This document shows positions 10,101 to 20,799 of a stretch of DNA of 64,000 nt, in pieces. The number at the start of each line of letters is the position of its first letter. The stretch's first letter is position 1. The position numbers were made by a program, and so were the translations under genes. The notes under the pieces were generated by a model, which worked only from the letters and a program-made list of their open reading frames with translations, had not been told where the DNA came from and searched no databases. The DNA is from Tubiluchus corallicola (Eukaryota > Priapulida > Priapulimorpha > Priapulimorphida > Tubiluchidae): assembly GCA_030141605.1 (NCBI GenBank), contig JAQGDQ010000462.1, forward strand, positions 1 through 64,000, given 5' to 3'.

Positions 10101-12259
10101 GTTATTGCAGGCACTGTTGCTGCTATTTTTGAAACAGTTATTGGTGGCACTGTTGCTGCTATTGTTGAAACAGTTATTGCTGGCAATGTTGCTGTTATTG
10201 CTCAAACAGCTATTGCTGGCACTGTTGCTGCTGTTGTTGAAACAGTTATTGCAGGCACTGTTGCTGCTATTGTTGAAACAGTTATTGGTGGCACTGTTGC
10301 TGCTATTTTTGAAACAGTTATTGCTGGCAATGTTGCTGTTATTGCTCAAACAGATATTGCTGGCACTGTTGCTGCTGTTGTTGAAACAGTTATTGCAGCA
10401 CTGTTCTGCTATTTTGAAACAGTTATTGTGGCACTGTTGCTGCTATTGTTGAAAGAGTTATTGCTGGCACTGTTGCTGCTGTTGTTGAAACAGTTATTGC
10501 TGGCACTGTTGCTGCTATTGTTGAAACCGTTATTGCTGGCACTGTTGCTGCTGTTGTTGAAACAGTTATTGCTGGCACTGTTGCTGCTGTTGTTGAAACA
10601 GTTATTGCTGGCACTGTTGCTGCTGTTGTTGAAACAGTTATTGCTGGCACTGTTGCTGCTATTGTTGAAAGAGTTATTGCTGGCACTGTTGCTGCTATTG
10701 TTGAAAGAGTTATTGCTGGCACTGATGCTGCTATTGTTGAAACAGTTATTGCTCCTCATGCAGTGGTCGCTCTTCGAAGCAAATAAAAATTTTACGATTT
10801 TCAGAAGAGTCTGATATAAAGCTTGGTGCAATACTCGGTGTTGTATTTGGATTACTTGCTCTTATCATTATCGTTCCTATCATAGTGGTCGCTTGTTCTT
10901 CCAACAACAAGAAGAGCAGTTCTGGACGTGAGTATTCTAGCAAGTTTATCAATATAATACTATTTTTCCCGAAAGGCACGAAACGCATTTTAGGTACCTC
11001 GAGGTCTACAGTAATATTAGCATTTCAAAAATCACCATAATAGCTTAAGCTGCTAAGAATAAAATGAATTTTTTTTAAACATGTTTTACGTACCTTTCTC
11101 AGGCCAACAGTAACATGAGCATATCAAAAATAAGGTCTCCTAAGAGTGAAAATTTTATACTAGTTAAAAATTACAGAAAATTTGATAAGGCTGCAAGTGC
11201 GTTTTCTCATTAACTGTATGTGGTTTTTAAAAATAAAATGTATTATTCTAGCGAACCTAACTAATATAACATAATAGTTGGATGTAACAAAAACGTCTAA
11301 CAAGCAAACGAACGAAGCAAACAAAACAAACAAACAAACCAAGCAAGATTAACTTCTAAAGCTCGTAGAACAACCCGTAGAAGCAGACGACAGTTGAATG
11401 TTCAGATGACTTCAGATGAAAAATGAAATGAATGAAGTGAGCTAAGAGAAGATGGCATGCTAATAATGAAATGCGTCTAGAGAGCTTGTACTGTTTGCTG
11501 CATATATCTTTGCTTATAAAAATGTTACTTAGTGCAATTACACACAGTGATACATACTTTGCGTTGAAATCAGGTAAATGTAGGTGTGATAAGCTACGAA
11601 TTTTTAGGTCTGATTAGATGCTGTTATTCCTGGTCACGTCAATACTAAGTTTTTTACAATTTAATGTTATATAAAGGCGTATATATGACACATTTTTGAA
11701 AGTACTGTTCATATTTTGACTCATATATGTAAACTTAATTTCACATCGTTCCAAGGTATCTGATCTTTTTTGCAACTGAAAGAAAACAATGATTGGTGAA
11801 CCTCATTGCAAAATCGTCTCGTATTTCGATATAAAAATTTGTCTGTCATGATGAAGATTTTAAGAGATTCGTGACCTAATTAAAAGAAGTTAGTTTGATT
11901 AAGTGGTGAAACGATATAATAAAGTCCATATTTTCAATTCCCATCTGGAAGTTTCAGCATTGAACTGATAACATTCAAAATTTGCGAAAAATAGCGTTTA
12001 TACTCACAGAACAGTAATTTTTTGTTTAACCCATTATAGTTATACAAATTTAACGCAATTGTCATTAGCTGGTGTTCTTCTGTCTTCAAAAGCCTTTAAA
12101 ACTCATGGTCTCTTTCATTTTTTCGTTTCAGAAGAAGCTTCTCACGATGCAGAAATGTCATCTACGCCTGCGTACAGCACGGAAGCTACTAAGGTGCCAA
12201 TGAGCAGCAAGGAGATTTTAGAAGACAATAATTTACATAACGTGTCTGAATCTTTCTAA
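3595..12259 (+). CDS. Partial inverted copy of the CUB/Ig receptor gene (8 exons)
   Basis: The eight exons are 3595-4144, 4329-4367, 5076-5206, 5769-6294, 7507-7545, 7895-8260, 10805-10927 and 12132-12259. They total 1902 bases (633 codons plus stop), with every junction in phase and with GT and AG at the intron ends. The product would be half of CUB3, Ig1, a 13-residue linker, CUB4, Ig2, a second linker, a third Ig-like domain, one membrane helix and a 42-residue tail ending in SESF. The signal peptide, CUB1, CUB2 and the first half of CUB3 are absent within the window, because the arm ends in LINE/LTR sequence. The exons carry no stops or frameshifts. It may be a real paralogue with 5' exons further left, a truncated gene, or a second haplotype joined in inverse orientation. 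Confidence 0.8.
4329..4367 (+). CDS. Exon: 13-residue acidic linker 1 (left copy)
   Basis: This 39-bp phase 1-1 exon encodes YTYSEEAEVRAF. The flanks are ttttgcag and gtaagt. It matches a similar exon after Ig2, which shows that the CUB-Ig-linker block was duplicated as a unit. Confidence 0.75.
5076..5206 (+). CDS. Exon: CUB4 first half (left copy)
   Basis: This 131-bp phase 1-0 exon starts APGCLGEVFDITEER, has the typical LISHPGY turn and the second Cys in NCRWRI, and ends at APMGK before gtaact. It is the mirror of 22811-22941. Confidence 0.85.
5769..6294 (+). CDS. Exon: CUB4 second half plus Ig2 (left copy)
   Basis: This 526-bp phase 0-1 exon completes CUB4 (NCAYDVLYIYDD, LCGYNLPPDY, MFLHFTTD) and encodes a second Ig-like domain (ILECVVS, YSCIWNRNE, DGFYKCGC). 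It is the mirror of 21732-22257 with a handful of replacements. Flanks are tttgcag and gtaatc. Confidence 0.85.
6295..7506. other. Intron after Ig2 exon (left copy)
   Basis: I see no gene. It is AT-rich with a short TA tract (about 7398-7411). This is one of the regions where the two arms differ most. Confidence 0.5.
7507..7545 (+). CDS. Exon: 13-residue linker 2 (left copy)
   Basis: This 39-bp phase 1-1 exon encodes YTYTEEVEVKIV. Flanks are ttttag and gtaagt. It resembles linker 1. Confidence 0.7.
7895..8260 (+). CDS. Exon: third Ig-like/beta-sandwich domain (left copy)
   Basis: This 366-bp phase 1-1 exon encodes a domain with Cys at DPACNTE, VFCSYP, EECFEAKI and KNCRVEI. I do not recognise a specific family; it is probably a membrane-proximal beta-sandwich. 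It differs from 19891-20256 at about seven residues. Flanks are acag and gtatgc. Confidence 0.75.
8261..9290. other. Intron sequence before the minisatellite (left copy)
   Basis: No gene is visible. It holds short CAA/GAT trinucleotide runs (about 8885-8935), which are longer in the right arm. Confidence 0.5.
9293..10753. repeat. 36-bp intronic minisatellite (left, long allele)
   Basis: About 40 copies of a 36-bp unit have the core GCACTGTTGCTGCTATTGTT. Because 36 is a multiple of three and the unit lacks stops, several frames on both strands stay open for hundreds of codons; these are not genes. Part of the array has a 144-bp higher-order period. The marker TTGCTCAAACA recurs near 9550, 9694, 9838, 9982, 10198 and 10342. 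Confidence 0.95.
10805..10927 (+). CDS. Exon: transmembrane segment (left copy)
   Basis: This 123-bp phase 1-1 exon encodes LGAILGVVFGLLALIIIV and further hydrophobic residues, then a polar CSSNNKKSSSG stop-transfer region. It lies just after the minisatellite. Flanks are ttttcag and gtgagt. Confidence 0.85.
10928..12131. other. Last intron (left copy)
   Basis: AT-rich intron sequence. I see no gene or named element. Confidence 0.5.
12132..12259 (+). CDS. Exon: cytoplasmic tail and stop (left copy)
   Basis: This 128-bp last exon encodes a Ser/Thr/Glu-rich tail ending NVSESF and TAA. It has one Tyr (PAYSTEA), which does not fit an ITIM consensus. The acceptor is cgtttcag. Confidence 0.8.
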
Positions 12260-12330
12260 AGAAAACCAGCTACATACCCCTATCAGCAATGGAATGAGAA
12301 AAAAACAGCGATCTGTATTATCCTGCTAGT

Positions 12331-12336
12331 AATAAA
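12331..12336 (+). terminator. Polyadenylation signal AATAAA (left copy)
   Basis: AATAAA lies about 72 bases after the stop. The mirrored site in the right arm reads AGTAAA, a weaker variant. Confidence 0.55.
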
Positions 12337-12366
12337 TCATTTTCACGCCCTATATGATGACGACGG

Positions 12367-12368
<2 letters not shown>

Positions 12369-12414
<46 letters not shown>

Positions 12415-12436
12415 CGATGACGATGATGATGATGAC
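12369..12436. repeat. GAT trinucleotide microsatellite
   Basis: A run of GAT/GAC triplets just downstream of the 3' UTR. The right-arm partner (about 16727-16775) is shorter. Confidence 0.9.
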
Positions 12437-12654
12437 AATGACATCGACACTAAAACTTTTAGAAAAAAATTGCAGGATTTTTGTGAATTTAAATCAAAAC
12501 AAAAACTTGTTTTGTAACAACACAACAATATTTTGCGTATCAGAAACTTTGCTTTTATTTTCTTCTACTTTTCTTTGTTTTCTGCTTTCCCTTCTTCTTT
12601 TTTCTCAGCATTTTTCTTCATTCTCACAACATTATTATTGTTGTGCTTTTTGTT

Positions 12655-12765
12655 TTTTAATGTCTCACAAATGCACCGGGCTAGGGTCACGAAACTTATT
12701 GGGCGCACTCCTAGGATAGGGGGACTTATGTGGGAGACTGTAAAGCTTCTATAATTCAGTGTTGA
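12655..12765 (-). mobile_element. SINE-like or LINE-tail fragment (left copy)
   Basis: A GC-richer block stands out from its AT-rich surroundings. Its right-arm partner (about 15980-16146) ends in an AAT run, as the 3' tails of many retroposons do. The family is unknown. Confidence 0.35.
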
Positions 12766-12815
12766 CAAACCTTGTTAAGTAATTGTTCAACCACGTACAC
12801 GTCTCATGTGCCTTC

Positions 12816-13180
12816 ATAGCATGATTTATTCAGTAGAATATCACGGATTTACCGTATCAAACACTTTTGACAAGTCGCAAAATACTCTGTAGTATAGAAC
12901 CTATACCATTTTTTGACAGTATGAATGATATTTTCTATGATTTCTGTTAGGTCATTTCTGTAGAACTGTTTTAGATTGTTTAAATTTTATTGGACATGTA
13001 ATAATTTAAATTACTATTGCAATGATTTGGAGATGTTATTAAAGGCGTATATGACGATGTTTGGTAATGTTTTATCCTAAAATAGTCTTTACTCCGATTA
13101 AATGACTCTCAAGTATTATGTGATTTTCTGTTATTGCACTAATAAAAATGCTTTGCCTGCCTGCAAATAGAGGCTCATTG
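12816..13180 (-). mobile_element. LINE B reverse-transcriptase fragment (left copy)
   Basis: On the minus strand this matches LINE B at about 52870-53830, for example TAGAAAATATCATTCATACT against 53711-53730. It reads straight across the point where a 406-bp insert sits in LINE B, so it is an empty-site paralogue. It is non-coding. Confidence 0.75.
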
Positions 13181-13439
13181 TACTACTACTACTAATAATA
13201 ATATTAAAGATTTATCGTTATCATCATCGTAACTCTGTTATCAACATCTGCCTAACGGATTCTTGTACACGAGATTTGCACGAACGATCATAACCACTGC
13301 CAACAATTTACACAATTGCATTTTTCACAACCACATAAAGGCAGCTAAATTCGCATGAGTGTGAGAATTTTAACATTAGAAAGGCCGAATGTGGTTGGCT
13401 GGCTATAAGAAAAACTCGACTATTTGGTCACTGCTGATA

Positions 13440-13510
13440 CGATGGCCTAGTGGCCTAAGATGTCCGCCTTGCAAGCAGAAGGTACCTGGTTTAATCTAGA
13501 CTACATACCA
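13440..13510 (+). mobile_element. tRNA-derived SINE-like sequence
   Basis: TGGCCTAGTGG (13443-13453) fits the RNA polymerase III box A, and GGTTTAATCT (13488-13497) resembles box B about 35 bases downstream. It does not fold as an intact tRNA by eye. The right-arm copy (about 15189-15210) keeps box A but has lost box B. Confidence 0.45.
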
Positions 13511-14581
13511 ATTTTTTACACTTTTAATAAATTTATTACCTTAAGTGTTATACATAATTGAAGCTTTTCCTTCAAAAATGGCAAATTTTAGCACACTCTG
13601 AAAACTTTTAGGTGTCAAAACTAGAATATATACATTTTTGTATTTATTTTTATTATATTTCGTTATTTTAGACATACTTAAAAATTAAATGTGGATATAC
13701 GAAACATGTCACTGTTCCAATATTCTCAAACTATAATGTACTAATCGTCATATCAAAATCATCATTAATGCCATAGTCGTCTCAAATAGTCTTCACGTCT
13801 AAACATTTTATTCTCCCTTTTTATATTGTATCTTCAGCAGCTATTTGTGCACAGTAACGAAAATGTTGAGAAACTACTGAGTGACGCGTGCCTACATTTA
13901 AGTGCAATAATTTTTTAATTTACACTTTTTTATATCAAGAACCAAGAACCTTATTAATTTATTGTTGGTGATGATGGTGGAGTGATGCGTTCTTCAAGGC
14001 TTCACTAATCATAAAGTATAATAGTCATATGGCTCGAGAATTTTGTGAAATGTAGTAAAAAGCAAATGAAACACCGAACTGGCGGGGCATAATGATAACA
14101 AACAAGGTTTTTTGTCAAACAGCAAATATACGCGAAAATAAACAAATATATGAGTAAATATGTGTAAATAAGATATATCGGGTAGTACCGAAAAATGTGC
14201 CAAAGTTTAGAATACAATAATGTTGGAAGCAAATGATTTACAGAGCTGAAATTTCACAGCGTGATGTGACTTAATATGCTTCATCGTCAGCCATTTAATG
14301 ACATAATTATAAGAACAAAATTTGCCTTAAAAATCTGCGGAAATCTATAAAGGATGTTTCGAGTCACTTTGATTTTGATTTTTTATAATTATCTTCAGTC
14401 TCACTTCAGGCTCTTTTGAGAATGATAAGTTTCCGTTGACAATTATTTTATTTATTTTTAATGGGACCATAATAAATGTTTATAAAAATCCTACTTATAG
14501 ATTATTGCGCATATAATCGGAATAATTAGACTCGTGTGTTGAAGGAGACAAGACAATATTTTCCGCATAAGTATCAAACGG

Positions 14582-14582
<1 letters not shown>

Positions 14583-14659
<77 letters not shown>
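14583..14659. repeat. TG dinucleotide microsatellite
   Basis: An uninterrupted TG tract of nearly 40 units in the palindrome spacer. Confidence 0.98.
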
Positions 14660-14661
<2 letters not shown>

Positions 14662-14755
14662 ATCATATTTAAATTACTGCACAACATAATGGAGAATGCT
14701 TTAGAGCTTAAGAGTTTTTCAATGAAAATTTTACCTATCATCTTCAAAGTGTAGA
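14660..14755 (+). mobile_element. LINE B 3' fragment in the spacer
   Basis: ATCATATTTAAATTACTGCA and the following bases align with 54408-54520 of LINE B (AGAATGCTTnAGAG and ATCTTCAAA blocks). The orientation is plus. Confidence 0.65.
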
Positions 14756-15464
14756 ATCGGGTGTTCGCCAAATGCTCGCTATGTAATTCAGGTACCACAT
14801 TTTAAAATTATGTTCCACGTAATTTAGTTTCTATACTTTTCCCAATATTTTCGTTACTGTGCGCAAATAGCAGCTGAAGCTACAATAAAAAGGAGAATAA
14901 AATGTTTAGATGTGACGACTATTTGAGACGACTATGGCATTAACGATGATTTTGATATGACGATTAGCACATTATTGTTTGAGAATATTGGAACAGTGAC
15001 ACGTTTCGTATATCCACATTTACTTTTCAAGTACGTCTAAAATAACGAAATATCATAAACATAAACACAAATATGTACATATTCTAGTTTTGACACCTAA
15101 AAGTTTTTAGAGTATGCTAAAATTTGCAATTGTGGAAGGAAAAACTTCAATTATGTACTGTATATTACTTAAGGTAATAAATCAAATTGGACATCTTAGG
15201 CCACCAGGCCAACGTATCAGAGTGACCAAATAGTCCTGTGTTTCTTATAGCCATCCAACCACATTCGGCCTTTCCAATGTTAATATTCTCACACTAGGGT
15301 GAATCTAGCTGCCTTTATGTGGTTGAGAAAAATGCGATTGTTTATATTGTTGTCAGTGGTTATGATCTTTTCTGCGAATCTCGTGTACAAGAATCCGTTA
15401 GGCTGTTTTTCAACAGCGTTACGATGATGAAAACGATAAATCTTTAATATTATATAAGTAGTAC

Positions 15465-15870
15465 AATGAGCCTCTATTTGCAGGCAGACAAAGCATTTTT
15501 ATTAGTGCAATAACAGAAAATCACATAATACTTGAGAATCATTTAATCGGAGTAAAGCCCATTTTAGGATAAAATATTACCAAACATTGTCATATACGCC
15601 TTTAATAACATCTCCAAATCATTGCAATAGTAATTTAAATTATCATTTTTAACATGTCCATTAAAATTGAATCAATCTAAAACAGTTCTACAGAAAAGAC
15701 CTAACAGAAATCATAGAAAATATCATTCATACTGTCAAAAAATGATATTGGTTCTATACTATAGAGTATTTTGCGCAGAAACATATTCTATGTAGAACGT
15801 AAATTTTTTTACCACGTACATGCTAAATCTCATGTGCCTTCATAGTATGATTTATTCAGTAGAATAAACA
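15465..15870 (+). mobile_element. LINE B reverse-transcriptase fragment (right copy)
   Basis: This mirrors 12816-13180. The piece TTATTAGTGCAATAACAGAA around 15498-15517 matches LINE B with the 406-bp LTR removed. Confidence 0.75.
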
Positions 15871-15979
15871 CTGGTAATTAGAGTGTCACAAAGATATTGC
15901 TTATTTCTTTTTGTTTAATTTTTAGCATTGATGATGGCATTATTTGCCAAAACGACCATCTGCAGTCAATAAAAACACA

Positions 15980-16097
15980 TTGAATTCTAGAAGCTTTACA
16001 GTCTCATGCATAAGTCCCCCTATCCTGGGAGTGCGCCCTATAAGTTTCGTGACCCTAGCCTGGTGCGTTTGTGAGTTATTAAAAAAACAAAAAGCAC

Positions 16098-16146
<49 letters not shown>
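15980..16146 (+). mobile_element. SINE-like fragment ending in an AAT run (right copy)
   Basis: A conserved block (TAAGTCCCCCTATCCTGGGA and following) ends in an AAT repeat at 16099-16146, like a retroposon tail. The family is unidentified. Confidence 0.35.
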
Positions 16147-16147
<1 letters not shown>

Positions 16148-16660
16148 GGTAGAAGTGAAAACCGGAAGTCAAGTATATTTTGCTGTGTCCAAGTAAAGTA
16201 GCGTTTATACATTGTGACGCACCGAAATAAAGTAATATTTATGTCCGTAATGTATATTTCTGATAAGATTAGAGTGGATTCCAAGTAAAAATGTCTATGC
16301 CTGCTGTCAAAGAATGTGAGATAATATGTGTATTTCTGTTTGCCTGCTAGTGTTAGCACTTTTGTCTTAACCACTTCACTGCCATGCAACTTGTGTTTCA
16401 GCTGGCGCACATGAATATGTTAGTAAAATGAAAAGTTGCTACTGTTATAGGTGCTGCAATATTATTATAGTATGGTTGTTACTACATCAATAGTAACTTC
16501 TATTGTTACTATTGCCGTTGCTGCCATCATAGCTGTTGTGACCCCCTCTCACCACCACCACTGCTAATGCCACTGCCACCGCTGCCGCCATTCCACTGCC
16601 ACCTGTGTCTGATACTACCAGTGTCATTGTTGCTACCATGTATTAGCAAACTTGTGAGAA
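16147..16660. other. Block present only in the right arm
   Basis: About 500 bp lack a partner in the left arm. They include a CCACTGCC/GCTGCC-rich low-complexity piece. I recognise no gene. Confidence 0.45.
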
Positions 16661-16871
16661 TGAAGAAGATTGCTGAGAAAAAAATATTGAATTTTTTTCT
16701 AAAAGTATTAGTGTCGATGTCATTGTCATCGTCATCATCATCATCATCATCATCATCATATCATCATCGTCATCATATAGTGTGTGAAAATGATTTACTA
16801 CTAGCGGGAAAATACAGAATCGCTGTTTTTTTCTCATTCCATTGCTGATAGGGGTATGTAGCTGGTTTTCT

Positions 16872-16999
16872 TTAGAAAGATTCAGACACGTTATGTAAAT
16901 TATTGGCTTCTAAAATCTCCTTGCTGCTCATTGGCACCTTAGTAGCTTCCGTGCTGTTCGCAGGCACAGATGACATTCCTGCATTGTGAGAAGCTTCTT
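16872..16999 (-). CDS. Exon 14: cytoplasmic tail and stop
   Basis: A 128-bp last exon. The tail is rich in Ser, Thr, Glu and Asn and ends NVSESF and TAA. The downstream signal reads AGTAAA rather than AATAAA. Confidence 0.8.
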
Positions 17000-19294
17000 C
17001 TGAAACGAAACAATGAAAGAGACCATGAGTCTTAAAGGCTTTTGAAGACAAAAGAACACCAGCTAATGACGATGGCGTTAAATTTGCATAACTTTAAAGG
17101 GTTAAACAAAAAATTACTGTTCTGTGAGTATAAACGCTATTTTTCGCAAATTTTGAATGTTATCATTTCAATGCTGAAACTTCCAGATGGGAATTGAAAA
17201 TATGGACTTTATTATATCGTTTCACCACCTAATCAAACTAACTCCTTTTAATTAGATCACGAACCTCTTAAAATCTTCATCATGACAGACAAATTTGTAC
17301 ATCGAGATACGAGACGATGTTGCAATGAGGGTCGCCAATCATTGTTTTATTTTAGTCGTAAAAAAGATCAGATAGCTTGGAATGATATGTAAATAAGTTT
17401 ACATATGTGAGTCAAAATATGAACGGTACTTTCAAAAATGTGTCATACATACACCTTTATATAACATTAAATTGTAAAAAACTTAGTATTGACATGAGCA
17501 GGAATAACAGCATCTAATCAGACCTAAAAATTCGTAGCTTATCACACCTACATTTACCTGATTTCAACGCAATTTATGTATCACTGTGTGTAATTGCCTT
17601 AAGTAACATTTTTATAAGCAAAAATATATGCAGCAAACTGTACAAGCCCTCTAGATGCATTTCATTATTAGCATGCCATCTTCTCTTAGCTCACTTCATT
17701 CATTTCATTTTTCAGCTGAAGTCATCTAAACATTCAACTGTCATCTGCTTCTATGGGTTGTTCTACGAGCTTTAGAATTTAATCTTGCTTGGTCTGTTTG
17801 CTTGTTTTGTTTGCTTGGTTTGTTTACTTGTTTGGACGTTTTTGTTACATCCAAATATTATGTTATATTAGTTAGGTTCGCTAGAATAACACATTTTATT
17901 TTAAAAACAACATACAGTTAATGAGAAAACGCATTTGCAATCTCATATATTTTTCTGTAATTTTTAACTAGTATAAAATTTTCACTCTTAGGAGAGCTTA
18001 TTTTTGGCAAGCTCATATCACTGTGACTTGAGAAAGGTACGTAAAACATGTTTAAAAAAATCATTTTGTTCTTAGCCGCTTAAGCTATTGTGGAGATTTT
18101 TGAAATGCTAATATTACTGTTGACCTCGAGGTACCTAAAGTGCGTTTCGTGGCTTTCGGGAAAAATAGTATTATATTGATAAACTTGCTAGAATACTCAC
18201 GTCCAGAACTGCTCTTCTTGTTGTTGGAAGAACAAACAACCACCATGGTAGGAACGATAATGATAAGAGCAAGTAATCCAAATACAACACCGAGTATTGC
18301 AACAAGCTTTATATCAGACTCACCTGAAAATCGTAAAATTTTTATTTGCTTTTGGGAGCGACCATTGCATGTTAGCAATAGTAACAATAGCAGCAACAAT
18401 GCCAGCAATAACTTTTTCAACAATAGCAGCAACAGTGCCTGCAATAACTGCTTCAACAACAGCAGCTACAGTGCCAGCAATAACTGTTTCATCAATAGCA
18501 GCAACAGTGCCTGCAATAGCTGTTTCAACAGTAGCAGCAACAGTGCCAGCAATAGTTGTTTCACCAATAGCAGCAATAGTGCCAGCAATAACTGTTTCAA
18601 CAAAAGCAGCAACAGTGCCAGCAATAACTGTTTCAACGATAGCAGCAACAGTGCCTGTAATAACTGCTTCAACAATAGCAGCAACAGTGCCAGCAATAAC
18701 TGTTTCAACAACAGCAGCAACAGTGCCAGCAATAACTGTTTCAACAATAGCAGCAACAGAGCCAGCAATAACTGTTTCAACAACAGCAGCAACAGTGCCA
18801 GCAATAACGGTTTCAACAATAGCAGCAACAGTGCCTGCAATAACTGCTTCAACAATATCAGCAACAGTGCCAGCAATAACTGTTTTAAAAATAGCAGCAA
18901 CAGTGCATGCAATAACTGTTTCAACAATATCAGCTCAGCACATGTGAAGGTGAGAGCGTAAAGCAATCAAAAATTTGTATTAATAAATTAAATGTGTTTT
19001 AGCAGCATATCTGCTATGATTATTCGTAGTTTCTTTTAACTTATATTACTCATCTCAACAGGACATAACACTGCACTGTTCAAGAATCATCGGTGCTTGG
19101 ATTTTCTGTTATTAGATTCAGATGAAGTAATAAAGTAGTTAGTCATAGAGACGAAGCTAGCTTTACAAAATAATTTTGTACCAAATTCTATCTGCTAGAA
19201 ATTTACACAGGAAATTTAGCCAAACGGAAAAACATATGACCTTTAGCTACCAGCAGAAGTATGGCTTGTACCAGCTTGCACCAAATTTTATGAT

Positions 19295-19344
<50 letters not shown>

Positions 19345-20754
19345 TATTGCCTTTGTTGTTATTGTTGTTGTTGTTGCTGTTATGCGACGTTCAGGCTACG
19401 GGTAATGCAGGTTATGTAACTAGATGCTTTAGCTGCAAAACCGCATAATTTTATCACTAGCGAATGTCAATTTTCATAAAAATGTTAAAGTTATAGATGA
19501 TGATATAACACTGGAGGTGTCTAGTTGTGCGGACGTTCTCATGTCATAAAACGATGTCAGCATTTTTACAACATAGGAAAAAAGACAATGCTAAATTTGA
19601 GGCAGGAAAAATGCCGCAGAAAAAATGGCAAACCTAGACAAATATGGGTTTAGGGTTAGAGTTACTATGGGGACAATTATTTTAATCAATTTTTCCTGTG
19701 CCAAAGTAGTTAGGTTTCACAATTCCATTGTTTTGTTGGCTGTTTTTTGTAAAATTTTATGATGTTAGTTTTACGCTGCATTAATTCAACTTTTAGTTGT
19801 GTAGTCTGAAATAAACTTTGACACCAATGAGTAGTAATTTTGAGGAATTTTTTTTAGTTTAAATTTCAATGAGTCTAAATTTTGGCATACCTTCAATGAT
19901 TTCTACCCTACAGTTTTTATCCACATGACCGATGTTGTTAGCTACCTTGAAGACAACATCAAGAATTTCTCCATCTTCCAGATCTTGTGCTTTGATGTAA
20001 ATCTTGGCTTCAAAACATTCCTCGTAGGCATGATTGCTTGTAGTTGGTTCCAAGTAACTTTGATATTCATCAAAGTAATAACTGTAGCCGACATCATAGT
20101 GTGTAACTGTCACTGTATCGTGGGCTGTTGCAGTTATTGTCCAAGTTGCACTCTCAAACTTCGGATAGGAACAGAAAACAGGAGATTGTAGGAAGCCAGT
20201 ATTTCTTTCCTCTATCTCGGTGTTGCATGCGGGATCAGTCATATAATGGGGTTTTGCTGTAATGTAATGTACATTAACAGAAATGGATAATGTTTGCAGT
20301 AGTACAGCTGGGTCCTGCTTGCTCTACGTCAATTCATTTGACTTTGTCAAGTGTTGTGATAGTCGATACAGGGTCTCACCCCATCTACCTTAACTAGACT
20401 AGATAATAGCAACTAATCTTCATTAAAGAAACTGAACAGGCCTGTTTTTAAATAAAATATGATTTAAATAATGCCTTCATCATATGCCTTCTTCTTTTAA
20501 CATTCATGCCCATCTAACAAAACATTGCTTTAACTTCACTGTCAACAGAATATTACACAATCCTTTCCCTCTTACAAATATTGTAACTAAAATGGCGGAT
20601 AACTCTGTTTTCTTCTACTTACCGACTATTTTTACTTCTACTTCTTCAGTGTATGTATAATCTAAAATAATCACAGATAAAAAATTAAAATCTACATTAA
20701 TTAAAAAATTAATTAGAAATCTTAAATCTCTATAATCTCAAATCATCACAAAAA

Positions 20755-20799
<45 letters not shown>

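Larger units (their letters stand above)
10..13867. repeat. Left arm of a 28-kb inverted repeat (palindrome)
   Basis: This stretch is the reverse complement of 14844-28017. Paired positions add to about 28027 at the outer edge, 28020 in the LINE, 28026 at the CUB4/Ig2 exon, 28151 at the third Ig-like exon, 29130 at the last exon and 28711 at the centre. The shifts come from indels, mainly about 900 bp in a minisatellite and about 500 bp present only in the right arm. The arm contains a truncated LTR, LINE A, eight receptor exons and a LINE B fragment. Homology stops inside the LTR on the outer side. Confidence 0.95.
13868..14843. other. Spacer between the palindrome arms
   Basis: About 976 bp have no inverted partner. 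The spacer contains a long TG tract and a short LINE B fragment on the plus strand. I see no gene in it. Pairing of the arms ends where 13858-13867 meets 14844-14853. Confidence 0.8.

Noticed and set aside
9259-10452. 397-codon Leu-rich open frame, with 361-codon Asn/Ser-rich frame on the other strand
   Set aside because: Both are produced by a stop-free 36-bp minisatellite inside an intron. There are no splice sites or domains, and the right-arm copy is a different length.
9293-10753. CRISPR-like array
   Set aside because: Units are contiguous with no unique spacers, and the context is a eukaryotic intron.
12343-12528. Poly-Ser/poly-Met frames
   Set aside because: Translation of a GAT microsatellite.
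14536-14754. Val-Cys repeat protein
   Set aside because: Translation of a TG microsatellite.
18140-18966. Long Asn/Ser-, Ala/Thr- and Leu-rich open frames in the right arm
   Set aside because: Same minisatellite in inverse orientation, overlapping the antisense of the membrane-helix exon.
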